A stretch of DNA of 64,000 nucleotides from Pseudomonas brassicacearum subsp. neoaurantiaca (GTDB lineage Bacteria > Pseudomonadota > Gammaproteobacteria > Pseudomonadales > Pseudomonadaceae), in contig NZ_VDLV01000064.1 in the NCBI RefSeq assembly GCF_013608025.1, positions 30,355 to 94,354 of the forward strand, in the 5' to 3' direction. Below the pieces are notes generated by a model. The model made no database searches. It worked only from the letters and a program-made list of their open reading frames with translations, and was not told the origin of the DNA. Within the stretch, counting starts at the first letter, position 1. Every line of letters starts with the position of its first letter. Below are positions 33,097-42,318 of the stretch, in pieces. Both the position numbers and the translations under genes were made by a program.

Positions 33097-34466
33097 GTCG
33101 CAAGTTGAGTCGAATCGGGCTGGGTGTGATGGGGTTATGGGTGGCCTTTTCGGCTGCGGCGCAAGAACAGCCGCAAGACTTCACCCATCAAGTGCCGTTG
33201 GTCTTGAGCGGTGAAGGGCCGTGGTATCGCTTGGCGTTGCCGCTGGAGGTCCAATTGCGGGCGCGGCAGACCGACCTGAGCGACATGCGGGTGTTCAACG
33301 CCGCCGGCCAGGCCCAGGCCTATGCATTGGTGCGCGAATCGGCCCAGAGTCGAGAGAATCGCACCCTCACCGATGTGAAGTGGTTCCCGCTGTACAACGC
33401 TGCCGACGACAGTGAACGCGCGCCGAGCGTACGTGTGCAATCGAACGCCAACGGCACGCTGGTGGAAGTCCAGCCGTCCAGTCGGCTCGAAGCCGGGGAA
33501 GAGGAATTGCGTGGCTGGCTGCTCGACGCCAGCGCGATCAAGGCGCCGCTGCAACAGTTGATCCTGGACTGGACCAGCGAGCGCGACGGCTTCCAGCGCT
33601 TCACCATCGAAGCCAGTGACGACTTGCAGCACTGGCAGGCGTGGGGCGAAGGCCAGGTCGCGCGGCTGACATTCGCCGATGAGCGGGTCGAGCAGCACGA
33701 GGTGAGCTTGCCCGGCCAATCGGCGCGGTACTTGCGGTTGCTGTGGGATTCGCCGTCCTCGGCGCCGGTGCTGACCTCGGCCCAACTGCAAAGCGCCAGC
33801 CGCGAAAGCCTGCCGCTGCCGTTGGTCTGGTCGCAGCCGTTGGCGGGCAGCACGACGAAGGCCGGTGAATACACCTGGCAATTGCCGATGGGGCTGAACG
33901 TCGAGCAAATTCAGGTGGAGCTGAGCCAGGCCAACAGCCTGGCACCGGTGACCCTGGCCGGTCGTCGTGAAAGCAGCCATCCGTGGCAGCCGATGGGCGG
34001 TGGCTTGCTCTATCGCCTGACCCAGAACGGTCAAGATGTGCAGCAAAACCAACTGCTGTTGTCCGGCCAGACGGTGCAGCAATTGAAGCTGACAGTGGAC
34101 GAGCGTGGCGGCGGCCTGGGCACCGAGGCTCCGGCCCTGCGTTTTGCCGTGCGCCCGACCCAAGTGGTGTTCCTGGCGCGGGGCGATGCGCCCTACAACC
34201 TGGCACTGGGCAGTGCGACGGCGAAAGCGGCCAGCTTGCCGTTGACCACACTGATACCGGATTACAAGCCGTCGCGCCTGGCGACGCTGGGTACTGCAAC
34301 GGTCAACGGAACGACCTCCCCGATACCTGCGGTTGAAGCCGTGCCAGTGGCTGTGAATACCAACTGGAAAAAGATCGGCCTGTGGGCGGTGTTGCTGCTC
34401 AGCGTGGTGTTCCTCGGTGCGATGGCGTTCAGCCTGCTGCGCAAGCCGCCGGTAAAATCCTCGTAG
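33093..34466 (+). CDS. DUF3999 domain membrane-anchored periplasmic protein
   Basis: 457 residues from a TTG at 33093 that overlaps the previous stop; an in-frame ATG at 33129 is an alternative. A signal sequence (IGLGVMGLWVAFSAAAQ) leads to a long beta-rich region with F5/8-type-like features (RFTIEASDDLQHWQAWGEG, ARYLRLLWDSPSSAP). A C-terminal helix (KKIGLWAVLLLSVVFLGAMA) followed by RKPP anchors it in the inner membrane. The periplasmic domain may bind sugar or another ligand and pass on a signal to the DUF2339 partner; this is inference. Confidence 0.85.
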   Translation: MSRKLSRIGLGVMGLWVAFSAAAQEQPQDFTHQVPLVLSGEGPWYRLALPLEVQLRARQTDLSDMRVFNAAGQAQAYALVRESAQSRENRTLTDVKWFPLYNAADDSERAPSVRVQSNANGTLVEVQPSSRLEAGEEELRGWLLDASAIKAPLQQLILDWTSERDGFQRFTIEASDDLQHWQAWGEGQVARLTFADERVEQHEVSLPGQSARYLRLLWDSPSSAPVLTSAQLQSASRESLPLPLVWSQPLAGSTTKAGEYTWQLPMGLNVEQIQVELSQANSLAPVTLAGRRESSHPWQPMGGGLLYRLTQNGQDVQQNQLLLSGQTVQQLKLTVDERGGGLGTEAPALRFAVRPTQVVFLARGDAPYNLALGSATAKAASLPLTTLIPDYKPSRLATLGTATVNGTTSPIPAVEAVPVAVNTNWKKIGLWAVLLLSVVFLGAMAFSLLRKPPVKSS

Positions 34467-34589
34467 GAGCGCAGGTTGGCAGGCCCGGATATGAACTCAA
34501 TCCTCCATATCCCGTCTCATAGGAGGAATTAAGTCCCGACTCGCGCTAAACTGCGCGGGTTTTCCGCCCCCTATTCTTCGGAGCCGTCC

Positions 34590-35600
34590 ATGTCCCGCGT
34601 TACCTTGAGTCGCTATTTGATTGAGCAGACCCGCAGCAACAATACCCCTGCCGATCTGCGCTTTTTGATCGAAGTGGTGGCGCGTGCATGCAAGGAGATC
34701 AGCCACGCCGTGTCCAAGGGCGCGCTGGGCGGTGTCCTGGGCAGCATGGGCACCGAAAACGTGCAGGGCGAAGTGCAGAAGAAACTCGACGTACTGTCCA
34801 ACGAAATCCTGCTGGAAGCCAACGAATGGGGCGGTCACCTGGCCGGCATGGCGTCCGAGGAAATGGACAACGCCTACCAGATCCCGGGCAAATACCCGAA
34901 AGGCGCCTACCTGTTGGTATTCGACCCACTGGACGGTTCGTCGAACATCGACATCAACGCACCGGTCGGCACGATCTTCTCGGTACTGCGTTGCCCGAAC
35001 GAGTACCTGAGCCAGAACGAAGCCTTGAATGAAAAGGCCTTCCTGCAGCCCGGCACCGAACAGGTCGCCGCCGGCTATGCCATCTACGGTCCTCAGACCA
35101 TGCTGGTGCTGACCTTGGGCCACGGCGTGAAAGGCTTCACCCTGGACCGCGAAATGGGCAGCTTCGTGCTCACCCACGAAGACATCACCATTCCTGAAAC
35201 CACCCAGGAATTCGCCATCAACATGTCCAACCAGCGTCACTGGGAAGCTCCGGTCCAGCGCTACGTCAATGAGTTGCTGGCGGGTGAAGAAGGTCCGCTG
35301 AAGAAGAACTACAACATGCGGTGGGTGGCTGCGATGGTTGCCGATGTACACCGCATCCTGACCCGTGGCGGTCTGTTCATGTACCCGCGCGACAGCCGCG
35401 AGCCGTCCAAGCCGGGCAAGCTGCGCCTGATGTACGAAGCCAACCCGATGTCGTTCCTGGTGGAGCAGGCAGGTGGCGCTTCCACCGACGGCCACCAGCG
35501 CATCCTCGACATCAAGCCTGAAGGCCTGCACCAGCGTGTGGCGGTGTTCCTCGGCTCGAAAGAAGAAGTGGCCCGCGCCACGGCATACCACAAGGAGTAA
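34590..35600 (+). CDS. fbp: Fructose-1,6-bisphosphatase, class I
   Basis: 336 residues. Metal and substrate motifs: FDPLDGSSNIDINAPVGTIF near 112 and the C-terminal LMYEANPMSFLVEQAGG near 270. It hydrolyses fructose-1,6-bisphosphate to fructose-6-phosphate in gluconeogenesis, essential for growth on organic acids and amino acids such as histidine. A four-base gap leads to the DUF924 gene, so the two are likely co-transcribed. Confidence 0.97.
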   Translation: MSRVTLSRYLIEQTRSNNTPADLRFLIEVVARACKEISHAVSKGALGGVLGSMGTENVQGEVQKKLDVLSNEILLEANEWGGHLAGMASEEMDNAYQIPGKYPKGAYLLVFDPLDGSSNIDINAPVGTIFSVLRCPNEYLSQNEALNEKAFLQPGTEQVAAGYAIYGPQTMLVLTLGHGVKGFTLDREMGSFVLTHEDITIPETTQEFAINMSNQRHWEAPVQRYVNELLAGEEGPLKKNYNMRWVAAMVADVHRILTRGGLFMYPRDSREPSKPGKLRLMYEANPMSFLVEQAGGASTDGHQRILDIKPEGLHQRVAVFLGSKEEVARATAYHKE

Positions 35601-35603
35601 ACC

Positions 35604-36200
35604 ATGGCCGAGCCCTGGCAGCCGTTGCTCGATTGGTGGTTTGGCTCAGCCGAAACACCGAATGACACCGCGGCTGACAAGGGCAAGCTGTGGTTTGGCA
35701 AAGGCCATGATCGCCAGGCGCGAGAGCGCTTTGGCGACCTGGTCGAGCAAGCACTGGCCGGCGGATTGACCGATTGGGCGCAACGCCCGGAAGGTTGGCT
35801 GGCCCTGGTGCTGCTACTGGATCAACTGCCGCGGATGATCTTTCGCAACACCCCCGAGAGCTTTTCCGGCGACCTGCGTGCCCAAGCTTTGGTGGCCCAG
35901 GGCCTGGCGGCGGGTTTCGACCGGCAACTGCGGCCGATCCAACGTGTATTCATCTACCTCGTCCTCGAACACTGCGAAAACCTCGCGGTGCAGAACGAAG
36001 CCGTGTCGCGGTTCATCGACCTGGTCCGGGAACAGCCCGAGGCGCAGCGGGCGGTGTTTGAAGACAACTTGGATTATGCCGAACGGCATCAGAAGATCAT
36101 TGCCCGGTTCGGGCGCTTTCCCCATCGCAATGCGGTATTGGGGCGCGAGTCCACGGCGGATGAGCTGGAGTTTTTGAGCAGGCCTGGGTCCAGGTTCTGA
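35604..36200 (+). CDS. DUF924 family protein
   Basis: 198 residues, all-alpha. Typical DUF924 pieces: WQPLLDWWFG at the start, GWLALVLLLDQLPRMIFRNTP near 67, AFxxD-like LVEQAL and RFGRFPHRNAVLGRESTADE near 170. The fold is TPR-like by family. Biochemical role unknown. Follows fbp closely, a pairing seen in other Pseudomonas. Confidence 0.88.
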   Translation: MAEPWQPLLDWWFGSAETPNDTAADKGKLWFGKGHDRQARERFGDLVEQALAGGLTDWAQRPEGWLALVLLLDQLPRMIFRNTPESFSGDLRAQALVAQGLAAGFDRQLRPIQRVFIYLVLEHCENLAVQNEAVSRFIDLVREQPEAQRAVFEDNLDYAERHQKIIARFGRFPHRNAVLGRESTADELEFLSRPGSRF

Positions 36201-36224
36201 ATTTCTTGCGAGGCTGATGCCGTC

Positions 36225-36316
36225 TTCGCGAGCAGGCTCGCTCCCACACTGGATTTTCGTTGAGCGCAAAATGTGCGTCCGCTGTAGTTCTAATGTGGGA
36301 GCGAGCCTGCTCGCGA
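36225..36316. repeat. REP-type inverted repeat (family A, inverted arm order)
   Basis: TTCGCGAGCAGGCTCGCTCC and GTGGGAGCGAGCCTGCTCGC around a 47-base spacer, between convergent DUF924 and chemoreceptor genes. Confidence 0.87.
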
Positions 36317-36332
36317 AAGGGCCGCCAAAGCA

Positions 36333-38225
36333 CTAGATCCTGAAACTGCCCACCAACTGCTTCAACCGCGCCGCCTGCTGTTCAAGGTCGGAGCAGGCTC
36401 GCAAGGTGGCTTGCAGGTTTTCCACGCCTTCCTGGTTCAGGGTGTTGATCTCGTTGATGTCGACGTTGATCGATTCCACCACGGCGGTCTGTTCTTCGGT
36501 GGCGGTAGCAACGGATTGGTTCATGCCGTCGATCTCGCCGATGCGCTGGGTCACGCTGCCCAGGCGTTCGCCGGCCTGGTTGGCGATGCCGACGCTGCTT
36601 TCGCTCTGGCGTTGGCTGTCGGTCATGGTCAGTACCGCTTCCCGCGCGCCGACTTGCAACTCTTCGATCATCTTCTGCACTTGCTGCGCCGAGTCCTGGG
36701 TACGGTGGGCCAGGTTGCGCACTTCATCGGCAACGACTGCGAAGCCGCGACCGGCTTCACCGGCCCGGGCCGCTTCGATGGCGGCGTTGAGGGCCAGCAG
36801 GTTGGTCTGCTGGGAAATGCTGGTGATCACTTCGAGAATCTGGCCGATATTCACCGTGTTGCTGTTCAGGGTTTCGATGTTGCCGCACGAATCGCTGATC
36901 TTGGCCGACAGTTGCTGCATCGCTGTGATGGTTTTATCCACCACTTGCTGGCCATCTTCGGCCAGGCTGCGGGCCTCGCTGGAATGTTGCGAGGCAAGGG
37001 CGGCGTTCTGGGCGATTTCCTGGGCGGCGGCGCCGAGTTGATTGATGGCCGCCGCCACGCTGTTGGTGCGTGAGGCCTGCTGGTCGGAGTTGAACATCGA
37101 CGAGTTGGAGGCGCTGACGACGCGCAGGGCGACTTCATTGACCTGGCCGGTTGCGGAAGCCACTTCACGAATCGAGGTATGGATACGTTCGACAAAGCGG
37201 TTGAATGAGGTGCCCAGCGCGCCGAATTCGTCATGGCCGTGGATGGTCAGGCGGCGAGTCAGGTCGCCTTCGCCTTCGGCGATGTCGTGCATGGCGCGGC
37301 CCATGGTCAGCAGCGGTTGCATCAGCACGCGGATGAGCATGCCCAGCAGCGTGATGATGAACACCACGGCGATCGCCATGGCTATCAGCGCCGAGGTGCG
37401 GAACTCGCTGAGCATCGCCAGCGCCGTGCTCTTGTCCAGAACCAGCGCTACGTACCAGTCAGCGCCCGGTACGCCGGTGACGCGGGTAAAGGAAATGAAC
37501 TGGGTCTTGCCGTCGAGCTCGACTTCCTTCATGCCGGGAGTGACTTGCGGCGCACCGTTGGGGTAGGCCTCGGCGAGTGTCTTGAGCACGCGCTTGCTGT
37601 CGGGATGAACGAGGATCTTGCCATCGGCGCTGACGATGAACGCATGACCGTGGCCGCCGAAATTCAGCGAGTTGATGATGGCGCTGACGCTGGACAGGTC
37701 GATGTCCGCACCCGCCACGCCGATCATCTGGTTCTGGCGCTGTACCGGCGTGGCAACCGTGATCACCAGCTTGCCCGACGAAGCGGCGATGTAGGGTTCG
37801 GTGACGATGGTCTGCTGGGCGCTGTTGGCGGCCTTGTACCAGCCACGGGCGCGCGGGTCGTAGTCGGCGGCACGATTGCCGGCCGGTACCGAGAACATCA
37901 CGCCGTCGGTGCCGCCGAAATAGCTGAGTTGGAAATTGCTGGTATAGGCCGGCAGGCCGACGGCGCGCTTGAGGCTGTCGGCAGCGCTGCCGTCGATAGC
38001 GATTTGCTGGGCCAGCGATTGCAGCAACTGGATTCGGCCTTCGACCCAGGTCTGGATGTTACGGCTGGTCAGGCTGCCGAGTTCCTGCATGGACGTCTCG
38101 GTGCTGGTATTGAGGCTTTGTCGTTGGCGGTAGTCGTTGAACAGGATGAAACAGGCGAATGCGACGGCCACCACAAGGGCGGCGGCCAACAGAATTTTGT
38201 GGCTGAATTTCATGTTTCTGGTCAT
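36333..38225 (-). CDS. Methyl-accepting chemotaxis protein, PctA-like amino-acid receptor
   Basis: 630 residues from the ATG at 38225, which matches the length and N-terminus of P. aeruginosa PctA (MxxxxKFSHKILLAA). TM1 lies at about 11-30, a periplasmic dCache_1 domain at 35-275, TM2 at about 285-305, then HAMP (RVLMQPLLTMGRAMHDIAEG) and the signalling domain with hairpin tip NLLALNAAIEAARAGEAGRG. All five residues of the amino-acid-binding dCache motif are present: Tyr122, Arg127, Trp129, Tyr145 and Asp174. It therefore should sense L-amino acids directly and signal to CheA. No chemotaxis genes adjoin it. Ligand range cannot be read from sequence. Confidence 0.9.
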   Translation of the reverse strand: MTRNMKFSHKILLAAALVVAVAFACFILFNDYRQRQSLNTSTETSMQELGSLTSRNIQTWVEGRIQLLQSLAQQIAIDGSAADSLKRAVGLPAYTSNFQLSYFGGTDGVMFSVPAGNRAADYDPRARGWYKAANSAQQTIVTEPYIAASSGKLVITVATPVQRQNQMIGVAGADIDLSSVSAIINSLNFGGHGHAFIVSADGKILVHPDSKRVLKTLAEAYPNGAPQVTPGMKEVELDGKTQFISFTRVTGVPGADWYVALVLDKSTALAMLSEFRTSALIAMAIAVVFIITLLGMLIRVLMQPLLTMGRAMHDIAEGEGDLTRRLTIHGHDEFGALGTSFNRFVERIHTSIREVASATGQVNEVALRVVSASNSSMFNSDQQASRTNSVAAAINQLGAAAQEIAQNAALASQHSSEARSLAEDGQQVVDKTITAMQQLSAKISDSCGNIETLNSNTVNIGQILEVITSISQQTNLLALNAAIEAARAGEAGRGFAVVADEVRNLAHRTQDSAQQVQKMIEELQVGAREAVLTMTDSQRQSESSVGIANQAGERLGSVTQRIGEIDGMNQSVATATEEQTAVVESINVDINEINTLNQEGVENLQATLRACSDLEQQAARLKQLVGSFRI

Positions 38226-38509
38226 TAAGAACGCTACCGCGAAGGGACGGGTCAAAAAGGAATATCAATTTGCCATAACGCAGGATTTTGCGCTGTTACT
38301 TTTTATCGGCTCGCAAGCCCGGCTCATCAGGCTCCGGGCCAGTCATCCCGACGAAAGGCACGACGGCGTCACAATCCGACTGATTCATCGGTGAAACACC
38401 TTTGCACAGCCAATAAATACTGAGGGAGTCGGGGAACCAGATAGGGGTTTTCTCTTCTAAGGTTCAGGTTGGCACCCTGCCACCTCCCTTCCGTTCCAGG
38501 AGTTACACC

Positions 38510-38764
38510 ATGTCGCTGCGTTCTATCGCCCTGCTGTTTATGTGCGTCGTGTTGACCGCATGCAGCAAGGTCAACCAGGAAAACTATTCGAAGCTGTCGG
38601 CCGGGATGCCCAAGGCCGAGGTCGAGACGTTACTGGGAAAACCGACTGACTGTTCGGGCGCGCTCGGCATGTCCAGCTGCACCTGGGGCGACCAGAAAAG
38701 CTTTATCAGCGTGCAGTACGCCGGTGACAAAGTCTTGATGTTTTCCGGCCAAGGCCTGAAGTAA
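38510..38764 (+). CDS. Small lipoprotein, SmpA/OmlA-like
   Basis: 84 residues. Signal peptide with lipobox LTAC (Cys18), then NQENYSKLSAGMPKAEVETLLGKPTDC, the helix-turn pattern of SmpA/OmlA (BamE-like) domains, and a short beta sheet (CTWGDQKSFISVQYAGDKVL). Asn/Lys after the lipobox Cys (CSKV) does not carry the Asp+2 inner-membrane retention signal, so it is probably sorted to the outer membrane. Function unknown. Confidence 0.8.
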   Translation: MSLRSIALLFMCVVLTACSKVNQENYSKLSAGMPKAEVETLLGKPTDCSGALGMSSCTWGDQKSFISVQYAGDKVLMFSGQGLK

Positions 38765-38806
38765 CTGAAGTAAACCGGGGCCAAGCGCCCACGGGAGAAA
38801 AAAATA

Positions 38807-39376
38807 ATGATGCGGTTAGTTTTTGTGCTTTTGGCTGGCCTGGTATTGGCCGGCTGTGCCACTTCTGGCGTAGACCCGTTGGCGCCCAAGACTGTCAACA
38901 GTGTCAATCTCAAGCGTTACCAGGGGACCTGGTACGAGCTGGCCCGCCTGCCAATGTATTTCCAGCGCAACTGCGCGCAATCGGAAGCCCACTACACCCT
39001 CAAGCCCGACGGCAACGTGGACGTGTTCAACCGCTGCCTGACTTCCGATTGGAAATGGGAAGAGGCCAGGGGCACTGCTTACCCGCAGGTACCGGGCAAG
39101 ACCGACAAGCTCTGGGTTGAATTCGATACCTGGTTCTCGAAAATCCTGCCGGGCGTGGCGAAGGGCGAATATTGGGTGCTGTACGTCAGCGATGACTATA
39201 AGACCGCCATTGTGGGTGACCCGAGCCGTCGCTACCTGTGGCTGCTGTCCCGCACGCCAACGGTCAAGGTCGATGTACGCGAAGAGCTGCTGAGCAAGGC
39301 GCGGCAGCAGGGTTATGACACGACGCGGCTGGTCTGGCGTGCGTCGGACCGGCAGATGGCCAAGACCTCGGACTGA
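38807..39376 (+). CDS. blc: Outer-membrane lipocalin lipoprotein (Blc-like)
   Basis: 189 residues from ATGATG at 38807. Lipobox LAGC (Cys17). The lipocalin signature GTWYELARLPMYFQRNC lies near 41-57, then YTLKPDGNVDVFNRC and YWVLYVSDDYKTAIVGDPSRRYLWLLSRTP, matching bacterial Blc. Blc binds lysophospholipids at the outer membrane and is stress-induced in E. coli. It directly follows the small lipoprotein gene; both may be co-expressed. Confidence 0.92.
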   Translation: MMRLVFVLLAGLVLAGCATSGVDPLAPKTVNSVNLKRYQGTWYELARLPMYFQRNCAQSEAHYTLKPDGNVDVFNRCLTSDWKWEEARGTAYPQVPGKTDKLWVEFDTWFSKILPGVAKGEYWVLYVSDDYKTAIVGDPSRRYLWLLSRTPTVKVDVREELLSKARQQGYDTTRLVWRASDRQMAKTSD

Positions 39377-39394
39377 CCGTCACCCGAAAACCAA

Positions 39395-39484
39395 TGTGGG
39401 AGCGAGCTTGCTCGCGATAGCGGACTTTCAATCAACATTCATGTTGAAGGTAAAGGCCTCATCGCGAGCAAGCTCGCTCCCACA
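39395..39484. repeat. REP-type inverted repeat (family A)
   Basis: Arms TGTGGGAGCGAGCTTGCTCG and CGAGCAAGCTCGCTCCCACA, between the convergent lipocalin gene and hutF. Confidence 0.88.
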
Positions 39485-39512
39485 TTTGTATTTCCATCTT
39501 GATTTTTTGGTG

Positions 39513-40877
39513 TCAGTTCAATAGCTCGCGCAACACCTGGGTAAACGCCCGGGCGCTATCTTCTTCGCCGGCGTGGTGTCCGTCGCGCACTCGCCACTTG
39601 CCGCCGACCATCACATCGCGCACCTGGCGATCGCCGCCGGCAAACAGCCAACGGTTCAAGATGCCGTCACCGTTGACCGTGGCCAGGTATGGATCGTTGC
39701 CATCGAGCACCAGCCAGTCGGCGCGCTTGCCGACTTGCAGCGCACCGATGGGTTGGCCCAACGCCTGGGCGCCACCTTCCAACGCTGCGTCATACAGGGT
39801 ACGTCCGACCATCGGCTGATCCGCTCGGTACAGCCGGTTGCGGCGCTGGTCCCGCAGCCGCTGGCCGTATTCCAGCCAGCGCAATTCTTCGACCACGCTC
39901 AGCGACACATGACTGTCGGAACCGATGCCCATTCGCCCGCCTTGGGCGAGGAAGTCCACGGCTGGAAAGATACCGTCCCCCAGGTTGGCTTCGGTGGTCA
40001 GGCACAAACCGGCAATCGCCCGGCTCTTGGCCATCAGGCTGACTTCCTGTGGGTTGGCGTGGGTTGCATGGACCAGGCACCAGCGTTGATCTACCTCGGC
40101 ATTTTCATACAACCATTGCAGCGGACGCACGCCGCTCCAGCTCAGGCAATCGTCGACTTCCTTTTGCTGTTCGGCGATGTGGATGTGCACCGGGCAATCA
40201 CGGTCGCTGGCGGCCAGCACGTCGTGGATCTGCCCGGGTGTCACGGCTCGCAGCGAGTGAAAGCACAAGCCCAGCGCCTGCGACGGTTGCCCGGCCAGGA
40301 TCGGCTGCAGGCGTGACTGGAGCCTCAGGTAGTTTTCGGTGCTGTTGATGAACCGGCGCTGCCCGTCATTGGGTGCCTGGCCGCCAAACCCGGAATGGCT
40401 GTAGAGCACCGGCAGCAAGGTCAAGCCAATGCCCGCGGCGCTGGCGGCCTGACTGATACGCAGGGCCAGTTCGGCCGGGTCGGCGTAAGGTGTGCCGTCG
40501 GTGTCGTGGTGTACGTAATGGAATTCGGCGACCGAGGTGTAGCCGGCCTTGAGCATTTCGATGTAGAGCTGCCGGGCGATGATGCCAAGCTGGTCGGGGC
40601 TGATTTTTCCGACGAGGCGATACATCAGGTCGCGCCAGGTCCAGAAACTGTCATTCGGATTGCCCGCCACTTCCGCCAGCCCGGCCATGGCCCGCTGGAA
40701 CGCATGGGAATGCAGGTTCGGCATGCCTGGCAGCAGCGGACCGCTCAGCCGTTCGGCGCCGTCTGCGTGGGAATCGGCCTGGACATGGGTCAGGACGCCT
40801 TCGGCGTCGACCTCAAGACGTACATCATTGGCCCATCCATTAGGCAGTAGCGCACGCTCGGCAAAGAAGGCGGACAT
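39513..40877 (-). CDS. hutF: Formimidoylglutamate deiminase
   Basis: 454 residues from the ATG at 40877. Amidohydrolase fold: metal-binding MPNLHSHAFQRAM near 62, VHIHIAEQ near 240, CLVHATHANPQE near 275 and GIGSDSHVSLS near 325. It converts N-formimino-L-glutamate to N-formyl-L-glutamate plus ammonia, the fourth step of the five-step Pseudomonas histidine pathway; HutG then finishes. Divergent from hutC across a gap with a HutC operator, so it is a separate HutC-controlled unit. Confidence 0.97.
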   Translation of the reverse strand: MSAFFAERALLPNGWANDVRLEVDAEGVLTHVQADSHADGAERLSGPLLPGMPNLHSHAFQRAMAGLAEVAGNPNDSFWTWRDLMYRLVGKISPDQLGIIARQLYIEMLKAGYTSVAEFHYVHHDTDGTPYADPAELALRISQAASAAGIGLTLLPVLYSHSGFGGQAPNDGQRRFINSTENYLRLQSRLQPILAGQPSQALGLCFHSLRAVTPGQIHDVLAASDRDCPVHIHIAEQQKEVDDCLSWSGVRPLQWLYENAEVDQRWCLVHATHANPQEVSLMAKSRAIAGLCLTTEANLGDGIFPAVDFLAQGGRMGIGSDSHVSLSVVEELRWLEYGQRLRDQRRNRLYRADQPMVGRTLYDAALEGGAQALGQPIGALQVGKRADWLVLDGNDPYLATVNGDGILNRWLFAGGDRQVRDVMVGGKWRVRDGHHAGEEDSARAFTQVLRELLN

Positions 40878-40902
40878 CGGTTGAACCTCGTTGCGTGTAA
40901 TT

Positions 40903-40918
40903 TGTATATACATATACA
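40903..40918. promoter_or_regulatory. HutC operator between hutF and hutC
   Basis: TGTATATACATATACA is a near-perfect dyad matching the TTGTATATACA-type sites bound by HutC. It lies 26 bases upstream of hutF and 65 upstream of hutC, so it can repress both. Confidence 0.75.
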
Positions 40919-40983
40919 GACGTTTGCCTGCCCGGTAAACTCCGGCAAGCTAGTCATCAACATTCGCAGAACAGGAATACGCC

Positions 40984-41733
40984 GTGCCGACTCCGCCTGC
41001 CAAACCGCCGCTGGCCGCACACATGGGTGACAGTCCGGCGCCCTTGTACGCCCGCGTCAAACAGATGATCACCCAGCAGATCGACAGTGGAAATTGGCCG
41101 CCCCATTACCGCGTGCCATCGGAAAGTGAATTGGTCAGCCAGTTGGGCTTCAGTCGCATGACCATCAACCGCGCCCTGCGGGAAATGACCGCCGATGGCC
41201 TGTTGGTGCGCATGCAGGGTGTCGGCACGTTCGTGGCCGAGCCCAAGAGCCAGTCCGCGCTGTTTGAAGTGCACAACATCGCCGACGAAATCGCCTCCCG
41301 TGGTCACCGCCACACCTGCAAAGTCATCACCCTCGAAGAAGAGGCCGCCGGTTCCGAGCGCGCGTTGGCCCTGGACATGCGCGAAGGCCAGAAGGTGTTC
41401 CACTCGTTGATCGTGCATTTCGAGAACGACATCCCCGTGCAAATCGAGGACCGTTTCGTCAACGCGCTGGTGGCGCCCGAGTACCTCAAGCAAGACTTCA
41501 CCCTCCAAACGCCCTACGCCTATCTGAATCAGGTCGCGCCGCTGACTGAAGGCGAGCATGTGGTGGAAGCCATCCTGGCCGAGCCGAGCGAATGCAAGCT
41601 GCTACAGATCGAAAGGGGCGAGCCGTGCCTGTTGATCCGTCGCCGCACCTGGTCGGGGCGCCAACCGGTGACCGCCGCACGCCTGATTCATCCGGGCTCG
41701 CGCCACAGTCTGGAAGGGCGTTTCCACAAATGA
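40984..41733 (+). CDS. hutC: Histidine utilisation repressor HutC
   Basis: 249 residues from a GTG at 40984 preceded by CAGGAATA; an internal ATG at 41023 would remove a short Pro-rich lead. GntR/HutC family: winged helix (about 20-85; YRVPSESELVSQLGFSRMTI, GVGTFVAEP) and a UTRA ligand domain (about 95-240). It represses hut genes until urocanate binds. Its stop overlaps the hutD ATG (ATGA). Confidence 0.96.
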   Translation: MPTPPAKPPLAAHMGDSPAPLYARVKQMITQQIDSGNWPPHYRVPSESELVSQLGFSRMTINRALREMTADGLLVRMQGVGTFVAEPKSQSALFEVHNIADEIASRGHRHTCKVITLEEEAAGSERALALDMREGQKVFHSLIVHFENDIPVQIEDRFVNALVAPEYLKQDFTLQTPYAYLNQVAPLTEGEHVVEAILAEPSECKLLQIERGEPCLLIRRRTWSGRQPVTAARLIHPGSRHSLEGRFHK

Positions 41734-42299
41734 GCCAATTGAAGGTTTTACGCGCCGCGGATTACCCGCGCATGCCTTGGAAGAACGGTGGCGGCAGCAC
41801 GGAAGAAATCACCCGCGATGCCGGCGCCGGCCTGGAAGGTTTCGGCTGGCGCCTGTCGATTGCCGATATTGGTGAGTCCGGTGGTTTTTCCACCTTCGCC
41901 GGTTACGAAAGGATCATCAGTGTCTTGCAGGGTGACGGCATGACGCTGAACGTCGATGGCCACGCCACGCGGCCTTTGCATCCGCTGGACCCGTTTGCGT
42001 TCAGCGGCGAGAGCCACGTGCAATGCACACTGCTGGGCGGGCCGATTCGTGACTTCAACCTGATCTACGCGCCACAGCGTTACCGTGCACGATTGCAGTG
42101 GTTGGGCGGCCAGCAGCGGTTTTTCAGCGAGGCGGGGACGGTGTTGGTGTTCAGTGCGGCTCCGGGGTTGGCGATAAAGATCGGCGAGTCCGCCGTTGAC
42201 CTGGGGCTTTACGATTGTCTGCAGCTGAGCGGTAACACCGCGCTGGTGGATGTCTCCACCCACGGTCAATGCTGCGTGATTGAGCTGACGTCTCACTGA
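41730..42299 (+). CDS. hutD: HutD family protein
   Basis: 189 residues. Cupin-like double beta barrel: MPWKNGGGSTEEITRD near 15, GFGWRLSIADIGESGGFSTFAGYER, LHPLDPFAFSG. Translationally coupled to hutC. In P. fluorescens SBW25 HutD is reported to set an upper limit on hut expression, possibly by sequestering urocanate; mechanism unresolved. No metal-ligand histidine cluster is obvious in this copy. Confidence 0.93.
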   Translation: MSQLKVLRAADYPRMPWKNGGGSTEEITRDAGAGLEGFGWRLSIADIGESGGFSTFAGYERIISVLQGDGMTLNVDGHATRPLHPLDPFAFSGESHVQCTLLGGPIRDFNLIYAPQRYRARLQWLGGQQRFFSEAGTVLVFSAAPGLAIKIGESAVDLGLYDCLQLSGNTALVDVSTHGQCCVIELTSH

Positions 42300-42318
42300 C
42301 GTCGGCTTCACTCACCCC

